From assembly GCF_001905345.1 (NCBI RefSeq), contig NZ_LFBV01000004.1:496001-560000 (forward strand): a stretch of DNA of 64,000 bases, written 5' to 3'. Below are positions 7,993-16,618 of this stretch, one piece after another (positions within the stretch are counted from its first letter, which is position 1; every line of letters begins with the position of its first letter). The notes beneath the pieces are model-generated. The model was not told the DNA's origin. It did no database searches and saw only the letters and a list, made by a program, of their open reading frames with translations. Both the position numbers and the translations under genes were made by a program. This stretch comes from Streptomyces uncialis (GTDB lineage Bacteria; Actinomycetota; Actinomycetes; Streptomycetales; Streptomycetaceae).

Positions 7993-10057
7993 CATGCCTC
8001 CGGGCGACGGCCTTGACGCCCTCGTCGCGGCCCTGCCCCCCGAGCGGAACATGGTGGTTCTCGCTCCCCACGGCACGGTCAACACCGGTGTGGTGACAGG
8101 CGGCCAACGGCAGACGGTCACCGCCGCGATGGGTGGCGGCCCTGCCGCCGGAACGACGAGGCAGGGACCCGTACGGGCGAAGGACCTGAGGACGGCGCGG
8201 CGCCGTTTCATGCCCCCGCCCGGGTTCGAGAGCGCGCTCACGGCACTCGACTCCGGAGTCTCCGTACTGGTCGGAGCGCCGGGGACCGGCCGTGAGACAC
8301 ACGCCCTCAATCTGCTGGCCCACGGCAGGGAAGATCCCGTGCTCCTCCAGGTGGACGGGTCCGTGGACCTCACCCGGTGGGCGCCGCGGTCGCAGGGAGT
8401 GCACGGCTATCTCGTGATGGAACCTCCGGACCCGTTCGCCCTCCGCCCCTGGGACCTGTCCCGGCTGGAAGCGCCCCTGGCGGAGGCGGGGGCACGCCTC
8501 CTGATCGTGCTGGCGGAGGCGCCCGGCCTGGCGTCCGACCTCGCGAACCGCCTGGGTACACCGGTCGTCCGGCATCTGCCACCCGACCCACGGCAGGTCT
8601 TCGCCGCCCACCTGGCGGACATCTGCTCCGACGAGGAGGTGCGCGGCCGGTTGCTGCGGGCCCTGGGAGCGGGCCACTTCCAGGAGCTGCTGCCCGCGGA
8701 ACTGCCGCCCCGCCAGGCGGCGCGGGTGGCGCGAGCCGTGGCCCGGCTCGGTGCCGCCGGAGGTGCCGACTGCGCCGAGGTGCTGGACGCCCTGGCCCGG
8801 GCCGAGGCCCCTGACCTCGTGGCCAGGGCACAGGAAGATCCCGTACTCCTCGCCCATCTGCTCGCGCTCAGCGTCTACGGCGGGCTCGACCGGGACTCCG
8901 TGGTGGAACGGGCCTCGGACCTGCTGGAGCTGGCGGGGTCCGGAGGGGAACGGGAGACCGCCGCGCCGCGCTTGTCCCCTCGGCCCGACAGGCCTCCGCA
9001 GGGCACGGCACCTCAGCGGCCCCTGTCCGAGACCCTGCGCACTCTCGGGGCGCACCGCACCTCACGCGCGGGGACGGGTGACCCGGACACCCTCTCGTTC
9101 TTCTGGCCCGCCGTGGGCGACGCCGTGTGGCGGGTCCTGTGCCGCGAGCACGGAGAACTGCTGCCCCTGCTGCACACCTGGCTCGCCCGCACCGGCGACC
9201 GGCCGGACCAGGTCGAACGGGCCGGCCGGGCCGTCGCGGCCATGGCCGCGGGGACCGACGGCCGGACGCTGGACCTGCTGCCGGGTGTGGCGTCGGCCCC
9301 GTGGCCCGCGGCCGTCGAGGTCGCCGCCCGGGGGCTGGGCACGGCCCTGCGGGACCCGGCCTCGGCGGCCGGGGCGGCGGAACTGCTGGAGCGGTGGAGC
9401 GTCGCGCCCGAGACCGCCCTGCGCAGGGCGGTGGCGTACGCCTGCCGCTCGGACAGCGGGGTGACGACCGCGCAGGCCCTGCTGCTGGCGCACCAGCTCA
9501 TGGAGACGACGGGCGGTGGCACGGACGAGGTGACCGTCGCGTTGGCGGTCGTGGAGGCGCTGGTGCAGCGCTTCGCGACGGGCGACACCCGTACCAGGGG
9601 GATCGTCCTGGAGCGGATGCGGACATGGGCCGGGTCGGACGACATGTCGGAGCTGATCGCCGCCCTCGCCTTTCCCGCGATGGCGGGGGCGGACCCCGCC
9701 TGGTGCGGCAGCCGGATGCTCACCGGCGGCGAGGCGGCCTCGGAGCTGGTCCGGCTGACCGGACACGCCCTGAACGAGGCGGCCACCTTCGCGTCCATGC
9801 GTGACGTCCTTCTCTCCTGGTGCCGCGAGGCGGACGGCACACCGCGGCCGGACCCGGGGCTGGAGGAACTTCTCCACGCTCTCACCGAAGCCCGGCAGCC
9901 CGGATTCCTCCGCTGGTTGATGGCCGTCGCCCGTGGCCACGACGCGATGCCCGGCAAGGAGACGGCGGCGCGGCTGCTGACGGTGTGGCACGGCAGGGCC
10001 GCGACCCCGGACACGGACACGGACACGGACACGAACACGTACACGGACACGGACTGA
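7982..10057 (+). CDS. STAND-like P-loop NTPase with N-terminal NTG motif
   Basis: The 691-residue product starts with a short helix, then GTVNTGVVTGGQ at 31-42, the third copy of the shared motif. A P-loop-like sequence follows at 98-106, GAPGTGRET, where the usual GK[ST] is GRE, so nucleotide binding may be altered. YLVMEPPD and RLLIVLAEAPG are Walker-B-like strands. The remaining 400 residues are alpha-helical and repeat-like, as in superstructure-forming sensor regions of STAND/NLR proteins. The C-terminus is a tract of Asp-Thr dipeptides encoded by tandem GACACG. ATG 7982 follows GGAG; a GTG at 7964 and an ATG at 7994 are alternatives. Confidence 0.7.
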   Translation: MISDMPPGDGLDALVAALPPERNMVVLAPHGTVNTGVVTGGQRQTVTAAMGGGPAAGTTRQGPVRAKDLRTARRRFMPPPGFESALTALDSGVSVLVGAPGTGRETHALNLLAHGREDPVLLQVDGSVDLTRWAPRSQGVHGYLVMEPPDPFALRPWDLSRLEAPLAEAGARLLIVLAEAPGLASDLANRLGTPVVRHLPPDPRQVFAAHLADICSDEEVRGRLLRALGAGHFQELLPAELPPRQAARVARAVARLGAAGGADCAEVLDALARAEAPDLVARAQEDPVLLAHLLALSVYGGLDRDSVVERASDLLELAGSGGERETAAPRLSPRPDRPPQGTAPQRPLSETLRTLGAHRTSRAGTGDPDTLSFFWPAVGDAVWRVLCREHGELLPLLHTWLARTGDRPDQVERAGRAVAAMAAGTDGRTLDLLPGVASAPWPAAVEVAARGLGTALRDPASAAGAAELLERWSVAPETALRRAVAYACRSDSGVTTAQALLLAHQLMETTGGGTDEVTVALAVVEALVQRFATGDTRTRGIVLERMRTWAGSDDMSELIAALAFPAMAGADPAWCGSRMLTGGEAASELVRLTGHALNEAATFASMRDVLLSWCREADGTPRPDPGLEELLHALTEARQPGFLRWLMAVARGHDAMPGKETAARLLTVWHGRAATPDTDTDTDTNTYTDTD
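10008..10055 (+). repeat. Tandem GACACG hexamers at the 3' end of the NTPase gene
   Basis: About seven near-perfect copies of a six-base unit encode alternating Asp and Thr, ending just before the stop codon. Slippage here would change length in steps of two residues without a frameshift. Confidence 0.8.
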
Positions 10058-10070
10058 TCAGGAGGAACCG

Positions 10071-10799
10071 ATGTCCCTTCCCCCTCACCCCGGTATCTTC
10101 ACCTCCGTCGAACGGCGGTACGGCGAACGCAATCCCGCCCCGGAGCTGCGACTGATCGACGGGTCGGACCCCGCGGGCGTCCCGGTCTCCATGCAACTGG
10201 CCCGCCGGACGCTCTACGACCGCTCCGCGGACCCCGCGGCGCGTTCCGCGCTGTGGCACCAGATCGCGGAGCGGGGGCGCCTTGACGCCGACCGGTCCGA
10301 CTGGCCTTCGGCGGTGGTGTGGCTGGGGCTGCCAGGTCTCAGCCGCACCGCGTCCAGGATCGTCCGCTCCTTCCGCGCGGAGCGACAGGACGTCGAGGCC
10401 GAACTCGTCACCTGCTACCTCGAAGCCCTCGCGGAGACCGGGGCGGACACCCCCGATCCGGGCGGCCATATCCTGCGGTCGGCCTGTTCCCGCACCTGGA
10501 CGGCGTGGCGGTCGGTCCGCCCCGAACTGGCCGTGGCGGACGTGGAGTACGTCGGCGGGCGTTCGCCCGGCACGGGCACGGACGAGGTCTGGCAGGCGGA
10601 CTACGAACCGCCCGTTCGTCCGTCCGGACTCCCGGCCGGGCTGCGCATCACCGTCCCCGCGCACCGCGTCGAAGGCGTACGGATCGGCGCGCTGGCCCAG
10701 GCGTGGGGCCTGGCCGGGACGGCCACGGACCCCCGGTACTCGGGCCGGGGCCACCGGGTCGCGACGCTCTCCCTGCGGCGGGTCGGGAGGAACGGATGA
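10071..10799 (+). CDS. Sigma-70-region-2-like protein of unknown function
   Basis: The 242-residue product is not a standard sigma factor. Its middle part, from SADPAARSALWHQIAERG to EAELVTCYLEALAETG, is helical and reminiscent of the region-2/anti-termination-like proteins often paired with small HTH proteins in Streptomyces. The end, ITVPAHRVEGVRIGALAQAWGLAGTATDPRYSGRGHRVATLSLRR, could form a DNA-binding helix pair. AGGAGG precedes the ATG. The stop overlaps the next start as ATGA. It lies 13 bases after the NTPase gene, so it belongs to the same operon. Function is unknown. Confidence 0.65.
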   Translation: MSLPPHPGIFTSVERRYGERNPAPELRLIDGSDPAGVPVSMQLARRTLYDRSADPAARSALWHQIAERGRLDADRSDWPSAVVWLGLPGLSRTASRIVRSFRAERQDVEAELVTCYLEALAETGADTPDPGGHILRSACSRTWTAWRSVRPELAVADVEYVGGRSPGTGTDEVWQADYEPPVRPSGLPAGLRITVPAHRVEGVRIGALAQAWGLAGTATDPRYSGRGHRVATLSLRRVGRNG

Positions 10800-11068
10800 C
10801 CGCTCCCGCCCCGACGCCGCTCACCTTCCGTGAGATCTTCGACCTTCCGGTCAGCGTCGACCTGAGGACAGCGGCCAGGGCTTTCGGTATGTGCCTCGGC
10901 ACGGCCTACCGGCTCATCGCCCTCGGCACGTTCCCCTGCCCCACGCTCCGGGTCGGGCACCGGCACCGGGTGCTCACCACGGATCTGCTGCGCGCGTTGG
11001 GCGTCGACGAACGCCCCGTCTTCGCCGACGAGATCGCCGACGGAGCGGCGCTCACCCTCTTCGACTGA
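10796..11068 (+). CDS. Small helix-turn-helix (excisionase/MerR-like) protein
   Basis: The 90-residue product has one helix-turn-helix of the HTH_17/excisionase type: VDLRTAARAFGMCLGTAYRLIALGTFPCPTLRVGHRHRV, then a helical tail ending DGAALTLFD. Such proteins bind DNA as small regulators or directionality factors. It overlaps the preceding gene by ATGA, giving tight coupling to the sigma-like protein. The pair may act as one regulatory unit for the surrounding cluster. Confidence 0.75.
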   Translation: MTAPAPTPLTFREIFDLPVSVDLRTAARAFGMCLGTAYRLIALGTFPCPTLRVGHRHRVLTTDLLRALGVDERPVFADEIADGAALTLFD

Positions 11069-11178
11069 CCCGGACCCGTACCCGGACCCGTACCTCGGGC
11101 CCATCGGCCGGTCACCGGTCACCGATCACCGATCACCGCCCACAGGGCACATCCCCCAACCATCCGAAGGGCTTCGCC

Positions 11179-12258
11179 ATGCCTACCTGCCTGGCCATCG
11201 GGACGACGGCCACCGTCGTTCCTCCCTCCCGCCGACCCGTTCCGGACGAGCCCGGCCGACCTGTCCCGGACGAGCGGCAGCGGTCCACGACCTTCTACGA
11301 CGATGTCGTACGCCCCACCTGCGAAGAGCTCGGTGTCACCTTCGTCCAGGCCGATCAGCTGACGGACGCCGGTCTGCCCGCGGACCAACTGCTGCGCCTG
11401 GTCTCCGAAGTGGACATCGTCGTCGTGAGCCTCAGCGGCGCCGACGAGGAGCTGTCCTTCGCGCTGGGGGTACGCCACGCGCTCGGCCGCCGCACCATCC
11501 ATCTCACCGAGGGAGCTGTGGCCCTTCCCGGGGCCGGGTGGACCCCCCGCATCGAGATCCCACCGCATTCCACGGCCCCCGACACCGCCCGGCAGCAGCT
11601 CACGGAACTGCTGACCGACGCCCTGCGCGAGGTGCCGTGCGTGGCTCTGCCTGTCGGCGCGGTGGTACCGGCCGTGGCGGACCCGGTCGGCGAGCCCGAC
11701 GACGACGCCCCCGGTCTGTTCGATCTGGTGGCGGAGTCCGAGGCGCAACTGGCGGCCATCACCGGGGAGATGGCCGATGTGGAGTCCGCGATGGAGGACC
11801 TCAAGGCGATGATGGAACTCATGGCCGAGGACATGGTCCGGGCCGGTCGTCCCGGGGCCCCGACGAGCGCGATGCTGGCGGTGATCAACCGGATGGCCAA
11901 AGCCATCGAAGGGCCGGCCCACGACCTGGAGTCAGCGGCCGAACGCTTCGCCGAGCGTATGCGGATCGGCGCCATCGGCTTCACCGCGTGTCTGGAATGG
12001 GCGGGGAACACACCCCGCGACGAATGGCCGGACAGCATGCCCGGGCTCCTGGACCAGCTCACCGGGACGTCCTTCGAGCTGCGGAGCGATGCGGTCGGCT
12101 TCCAGGAGGTGATCGCGCTGATCGATATGTTCGGTGCCTCCAGCCGGAATCTGCGCGGGCCCGCCCGGCGGATCGGCACGGCGTTGCGGACACTGTTCCG
12201 GAGCTTCACGGTGCTGGAGGAGTGGCAGGGCATGGCCGTGGCCCTCAAGCAGGCCTGA
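11179..12258 (+). CDS. TIR/nucleoside-deoxyribosyltransferase-like Rossmann protein with helical tail
   Basis: The 359-residue product has an N-terminal Rossmann-like domain at about 38-112. FYDDVVRPTCEELGVTFVQAD, a strand DIVVVSLSG, and ELSFALGVRHALGRRTIHLTEG match the pattern of TIR-like/deoxyribosyltransferase-like nucleotide-binding proteins, whose hallmark is [EN]LG-x-x-HAL. These enzymes cleave N-glycosidic bonds of nucleotides or NAD, or bind nucleotide signals. Residues about 185-355 are a long helical, coiled-coil-like region (MADVESAMEDLKAMMELMAEDM). It ends the cluster and is followed by a hairpin. A role as effector of the upstream NTPase/cyclase system is inferred. Confidence 0.65.
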   Translation: MPTCLAIGTTATVVPPSRRPVPDEPGRPVPDERQRSTTFYDDVVRPTCEELGVTFVQADQLTDAGLPADQLLRLVSEVDIVVVSLSGADEELSFALGVRHALGRRTIHLTEGAVALPGAGWTPRIEIPPHSTAPDTARQQLTELLTDALREVPCVALPVGAVVPAVADPVGEPDDDAPGLFDLVAESEAQLAAITGEMADVESAMEDLKAMMELMAEDMVRAGRPGAPTSAMLAVINRMAKAIEGPAHDLESAAERFAERMRIGAIGFTACLEWAGNTPRDEWPDSMPGLLDQLTGTSFELRSDAVGFQEVIALIDMFGASSRNLRGPARRIGTALRTLFRSFTVLEEWQGMAVALKQA

Positions 12259-12281
12259 CCTCCGACGGCTTCCGCCTCGTC

Positions 12282-12309
12282 CGAGGGCCGCCCGGGAGGA
12301 CGGCCCTCG
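12282..12309 (+). terminator. Hairpin after the TIR-like gene
   Basis: CGAGGGCCG and CGGCCCTCG form a perfect nine-pair stem around a ten-base loop, 24 bases after the stop codon. Confidence 0.7.
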
Positions 12310-12425
12310 CCGCCGGGCGCAGGAGGAGCCTGCCCCGGTGAGGCTGTTCGCGATTCCGGGTGCGAGGTGTCCCGAGTCGGCGATCGAGGACAGGAACTGT
12401 CCTAAAGCCGCGTTAGCGTGCGGAT

Positions 12426-13757
12426 ATGACGACGACGAGGAACAGCGGCGCGCGACGCCCGACGGGACCGGACCCGGACCCGGACCCGGACCCGGCCCCG
12501 GACCCGGCCCCCGACACCACGGCCGGTACGGGAGCGGCAGGTGTGGCGGCGACCTCGGGCGGTGCGGCAGGGCGTTCCGCCACCACCCGGCGGGGGACCC
12601 GGACCCCCTCCGCGTCTTCCCCCGGCCGACGCACCGCCTCCGCCCCCGCCCCCGTGCTCAGCGACCGTGCCCTCGGCCGCGCCACCCTCGCCCGTCAGTA
12701 CCTGCTCGCGCCCGCCGCCCCGGGCACCCTCACCGTGGCAGAAGCGCTCACCCACCTCGTCGGTCTCCAGGCCCAGAACGTGAAGCCTCCCTACTACGGA
12801 CTCGCCGCGCGGATCGAGGACTTCGACCCGCGTGAGCTGTCGGCGTCGATGGAGAACCGCGCCGCCGTGCGGATCGTCACCATGCGGTCCACCATCCACA
12901 CCCACACCGCCGCCGACGCCCTGACCCTGCGCTCCCTCGTCCAGCCCGCCCTCGAACGGGAACTGCACGGCTTCCGGGCCGGTCTCGTCGGGGTCGACCA
13001 GGACCGGCTCGTCGCACTGAGCCGGGACCTGGTCGAGTCGGAGCCCCGGACCATGGCGCAGCTGCGCGAGGTGCTGCTGAAGGAGTGGCCGGACGCCGAC
13101 CCGCTGGCGCTGTCGCTCGTCGCGCGCTGCCGCCTCCCGCTGGTCCAGGTCACCCCGCGCGGGCTGTGGCGCCGCAGCGGCCAGGTCGCCCTCACGACCG
13201 TCGACCGCTGGCTGGGCCGCCCGCTCGATCCCGAGCCGTCCGCCGAGGACGCGGTACGCCGCTATCTGGCCGCGTTCGGGCCCGCCTCCGTCAAGGACAT
13301 GCAGACCTGGGCCCGGCTCACCCGGCTGAAGGAGGTCTTCGAACGGCTCCGACCCGAGCTGCTGACCTTCCGCGACGAGCGGGGCACCGAACTCTTCGAC
13401 CTGCCGGACGCGCCCCGCCCCGACGCGGACACCGAGGCCCCGCCCCGGCTGCTGCCCGAGTACGACAACCTCCTGCTGTCGCACGCCGACCGGTCACGGG
13501 TGGTGCCGGCCGAGTACAAGGGCCTCACCTGGCAGGGAAACTACGCGTACCGCGTACTGATGACCGACGGACTGGTCGCCGGGGTGTGGAAGCTGGAGGA
13601 GAACGCGGACTCGGCCGTCCTGACGATCGAGCCCTTCGCCCCGCTCGGCCGCGGCCGGCGGGAGGCCACCCTCGCCGAGGGCGAACGCGTGCTGCGCCTG
13701 CTCGCCGAACCGTCGGTCACCCACGAGGTCCGCTTCGGCGCCGTCCGGCGGACGTAG
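12426..13757 (+). CDS. AlkZ/YcaQ-like winged-helix DNA glycosylase
   Basis: Residues from about 77 onward match the winged-helix HTH_42 family, which includes the interstrand-crosslink glycosylases AlkZ and AlkX. The family's Gln-x-Gln active-site motif is present as GLQAQN at 115-117. TMRSTIHTHTAADALTLRSLVQPAL, the central winged helices and LLPEYDNLLLSHADRSRVV are also typical. These enzymes excise alkylated or crosslinked bases. The first 76 residues are low-complexity, with five Asp-Pro repeats encoded by tandem GGACCC. Translation may really start at the GTG at 12654, giving about 367 residues. It is monocistronic between two hairpin-bounded units. Confidence 0.85.
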   Translation: MTTTRNSGARRPTGPDPDPDPDPAPDPAPDTTAGTGAAGVAATSGGAAGRSATTRRGTRTPSASSPGRRTASAPAPVLSDRALGRATLARQYLLAPAAPGTLTVAEALTHLVGLQAQNVKPPYYGLAARIEDFDPRELSASMENRAAVRIVTMRSTIHTHTAADALTLRSLVQPALERELHGFRAGLVGVDQDRLVALSRDLVESEPRTMAQLREVLLKEWPDADPLALSLVARCRLPLVQVTPRGLWRRSGQVALTTVDRWLGRPLDPEPSAEDAVRRYLAAFGPASVKDMQTWARLTRLKEVFERLRPELLTFRDERGTELFDLPDAPRPDADTEAPPRLLPEYDNLLLSHADRSRVVPAEYKGLTWQGNYAYRVLMTDGLVAGVWKLEENADSAVLTIEPFAPLGRGRREATLAEGERVLRLLAEPSVTHEVRFGAVRRT

Positions 13758-13869
13758 CCCCCGGCCTGGCCTGGGCCGCATGGGTAGGCCAGGCCCGGAC
13801 ACTGCCGCGGCCCCGAGCCGATCACACCCCGCCCCGTCCCCGCCCCGTCACACCCCGGCCACGGCCCAC

Positions 13870-13937
13870 ACCCCCGTACCCGTAACCGTCCCCGTACCCG
13901 TACCCGTAACCGTCCCCGTATCCGTAACCGTCCCCGT
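13870..13937. repeat. Tandem CCCGTA/ACCGTC hexamers
   Basis: Roughly ten degenerate six-base units fill the gap after the stop of the LuxR-type regulator on the minus strand. Similar period-6 tracts occur at 11066-11095 and 12468-12510. Confidence 0.7.
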
Positions 13938-14857
13938 CACGGCAGCAGTCCCGCCCGCCGGGCGGCCACCACCGCCTCCAGCCGGGTGCCCGCGCCCAGC
14001 CTGCGCATCGCCGACCTCAGATACGCCTTCACCGTCTCCGGCCGCAGCCCCAGCCGCTCCCCGGCCACCGCGTTCGTCGCGCCCGCCGCGACGCACGCGA
14101 GCACATCCACCTCACGCGGCGCCAGCTCCACCGGGGCCGTCCGGACGGTTCTGCCGGGCGGGTCCGGCAGGGGAGCCGTCGCCAGCAGACCGCACGCGGC
14201 CAGCAGTTCGGCCCGGAGCGCGGGATCACCGATGCGCGGCACCAGCGCGCGCAGCACTCCGTGCGCCTCCCTGACCTGCTCCCACGCCGCCGTGCCCACC
14301 GCCACGCCCGCTCCCGCGCCCATCCCCGCGCCGTCCCGCGGCCGGGGCTCCGTGGCGGCGAGCAGCGCACGGGCCTCGTCCCGGACCACCAGGGCCTGTT
14401 CCACGTCGCGGGCCACCGCGACCGCCGCCCCCAGCGTCCGGTCACCGAGCGGCTGGGCGTCCCGCAGCGCCCCGTACAGCACGCCCCGGACCCGGCGGCG
14501 GACCACGATCGGTACGGCCAGCACCGAGCGCAGTCCCTCCGCCTGGACGGGCGCGTCGTACTCATGGCTGATGTGCCGGGAAGAGCTGTAGTCGGTGACC
14601 GCGCAGGGGCGGGACCGCGCCAGGGCCTTGCCGCCGAGGCCGTTGCCCGAGGAGACCGTGAGGGCGCGCAGCGCGGTCGTCGACGTGCCGGAGAGCTCCT
14701 GGATGCGGACCTGCCGCCCGCCGCTCTCGATCAGCCCGCCGAAGGCCACCGGCAGACCGGTCGTACGGCGCAGCCGCAGCAGCGCCGTCCTGATCTCGGC
14801 CGTCCCGACCGTTTCCGCCGCCACCGGCCCGCCTTCCGCCCGTTCGCCGCTCACCAC
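13937..14857 (-). CDS. GAF-domain LuxR-type regulator
   Basis: The 306-residue product has a GAF-like sensor at about 20-165. It includes GNGLGGKALARSRPCAVTDYSSSRHISHEYDAPVQAEGLRSVLAVPIVVRRRVRGVLYGALR. The C-terminal LuxR helix-turn-helix lies at about 245-300 (LAPREVDVLACVAAGATNAVAGERLGLRPETVKAYLRSAMRRLG). It is divergent from the acyl-CoA ligase operon, with 84 bases between the starts. That arrangement suggests it controls those genes in response to a small molecule or acyl compound. The ligand is unknown. Confidence 0.92.
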   Translation of the reverse strand: MVSGERAEGGPVAAETVGTAEIRTALLRLRRTTGLPVAFGGLIESGGRQVRIQELSGTSTTALRALTVSSGNGLGGKALARSRPCAVTDYSSSRHISHEYDAPVQAEGLRSVLAVPIVVRRRVRGVLYGALRDAQPLGDRTLGAAVAVARDVEQALVVRDEARALLAATEPRPRDGAGMGAGAGVAVGTAAWEQVREAHGVLRALVPRIGDPALRAELLAACGLLATAPLPDPPGRTVRTAPVELAPREVDVLACVAAGATNAVAGERLGLRPETVKAYLRSAMRRLGAGTRLEAVVAARRAGLLP

Positions 14858-14941
14858 CCCCGTTCGGGGGTAGTGAGACCTGTATCACGGATCGCACGAT
14901 GGTAGGCAAGGGTCCGGGTGGAGCCGTGACGAGGAGGACGT

Positions 14942-16618
14942 ATGAACGCGACCAGCGCCACCGACGAGTTCCGTGCCGCGCGGGACTTCCTGCTGCGGCA
15001 CCGCACCGACCGTGACACCGCGTACGAGGGTTTCCGCTGGCCGCGCCCCGAGCGCTTCAACTGGGCGCTCGACTGGTTCGACGTGATCGCCGAGGGCAAC
15101 GACCGGACCGCCCTGCACATCGTCGAGGAGGACGGCAGCGAGCGCAGGACGGGCTTCGCCGCGATGTCCCGCCGGTCCGCACAGGTCGCCAACTGGCTGC
15201 GGGCGCGGGGCGTCGGCGCCGGGGACCGGGTCCTGGTGATGCTCGGCAACCAGACGGAACTGTGGGAGACCGCGCTCGCCGCGATGAAGCTGCGGGCCGT
15301 CGTCATCCCCGCCACCCCGCTGCTCGGACCCGCCGATCTGCGCGACCGGGTGACGCGCGGCGCGGTCCGTCATGTGATCGCCCGGTCGGAGGACACCGCG
15401 AAGTTCGACGACGTGCCCGGCGGCTTCACCCGGGTCGCGGTCGGTGCCCCGGTCGCGGGCTGGCTCCGCTACGAGGAGAGCGCCGCCGCGCGCGAGGACT
15501 TCGTACCCGACGGGGTGACCCTCGCGGACGACCCGCTGATGCTGTACTTCACCTCCGGGACGACGGCCCGGCCCAAACTCGTCGAACAGACCCATGTGTC
15601 GTACCCGGTGGGCCATCTGGCCACCATGTACTGGATCGGCATCCAGCCCGGGGACGTGCATCTGAACATCTCGTCGCCCGGCTGGGCCAAACACGCCTGG
15701 TCGAACCTCTTCGCCCCGTGGAACGCCGAGGCGACCGTCTTCCTGCACAACTACACCCGCTTCGACGCGGCCCGGCTCATGGCCGCGATGGACCGCGCGC
15801 GGGTCACCACGTTCTGCGCTCCGCCGACGGTGTGGCGGATGCTCATCCAGGCCGACCTCGGCGCGCTGCGCACCCCGCCGCGTGAGGTGGTCGCCGCGGG
15901 GGAGCCGCTGAACCCGGAGGTCATCGAGCGGGTGCGGCAGGCCTGGGGGGTGACCGTCCGGGACGGGTTCGGGCAGACGGAGACGGCCGTCCAGGTCTCC
16001 AACAGCCCTGGTCAGCCGCTGAAGTCCGGTTCCATGGGCCGTCCGAGCCCTGGCTACCGGGTGGTTCTCCTCGACCCGCTGACCGGGGAACCCGGCGCCG
16101 CCGAGGGGGAGATCGCCGTCGACCTCGCGGACCGTCCCGTCGGTGTCATGACCGGCTACCACGGCGACCCCGGACACACCGCCGAGGCGATGGCGGACGG
16201 CTACTACCGCACGGGCGACATCGGCTCCGTGGACACCGACGGCTACCTCACCTTCGTCGGGCGCCGGGACGATGTCTTCAAGGCCTCCGACTACAAGATC
16301 AGCCCGTTCGAGCTGGAGAGCGCCCTGCTGGAGCACGAGGCGGTGGCCGAGGCGGCCGTCGTCCCCGCGCCCGACCCGGTCCGGCTCGCCGTCCCCAAGG
16401 CGTACATCGTGCTGGCCGCCGGGCATGAACCGGGCCCGGACATCGCGAAGCTGCTGTTCGAGCACTCGCGGCGGGTCCTCGCGCCCTACAAGCGCATCCG
16501 GCGGCTGGAGTTCGCGGATCTGCCGAAGACGGTCTCCGGCAAGATCCGCCGGGTCGAACTGCGGGAACGCACCGCCCGTGACGCGTCGGCCGAGTACCGC
16601 GAGGAGGACCACCGATGA
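14942..16618 (+). CDS. AMP-dependent acyl-CoA synthetase (ACSM/acetyl-CoA-synthetase-like)
   Basis: The 558-residue product activates a carboxylic acid as an acyl-adenylate and then a CoA thioester. Motifs in order are the P-loop-like YFTSGTTARPKLVEQTH, the A4/A5 region with DGFGQTETAVQ, YYRTGDIGSVDTDGYLTFVGRRDDVFKASDYKISPFELESAL, and the catalytic lysine in PKTVSGKIRRVELR. The N-terminal FNWALDWFDVIAEGNDRTALHIV resembles medium-chain or benzoate-type ligases. GAGGAGG precedes the ATG. It overlaps the next gene by ATGA. The specific acid is unknown. Confidence 0.93.
   Translation: MNATSATDEFRAARDFLLRHRTDRDTAYEGFRWPRPERFNWALDWFDVIAEGNDRTALHIVEEDGSERRTGFAAMSRRSAQVANWLRARGVGAGDRVLVMLGNQTELWETALAAMKLRAVVIPATPLLGPADLRDRVTRGAVRHVIARSEDTAKFDDVPGGFTRVAVGAPVAGWLRYEESAAAREDFVPDGVTLADDPLMLYFTSGTTARPKLVEQTHVSYPVGHLATMYWIGIQPGDVHLNISSPGWAKHAWSNLFAPWNAEATVFLHNYTRFDAARLMAAMDRARVTTFCAPPTVWRMLIQADLGALRTPPREVVAAGEPLNPEVIERVRQAWGVTVRDGFGQTETAVQVSNSPGQPLKSGSMGRPSPGYRVVLLDPLTGEPGAAEGEIAVDLADRPVGVMTGYHGDPGHTAEAMADGYYRTGDIGSVDTDGYLTFVGRRDDVFKASDYKISPFELESALLEHEAVAEAAVVPAPDPVRLAVPKAYIVLAAGHEPGPDIAKLLFEHSRRVLAPYKRIRRLEFADLPKTVSGKIRRVELRERTARDASAEYREEDHR

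Noticed and set aside
10071..10799. Calling this gene a true ECF sigma factor
   Set aside because: The region-2 core and region-4 helices are not clear enough.
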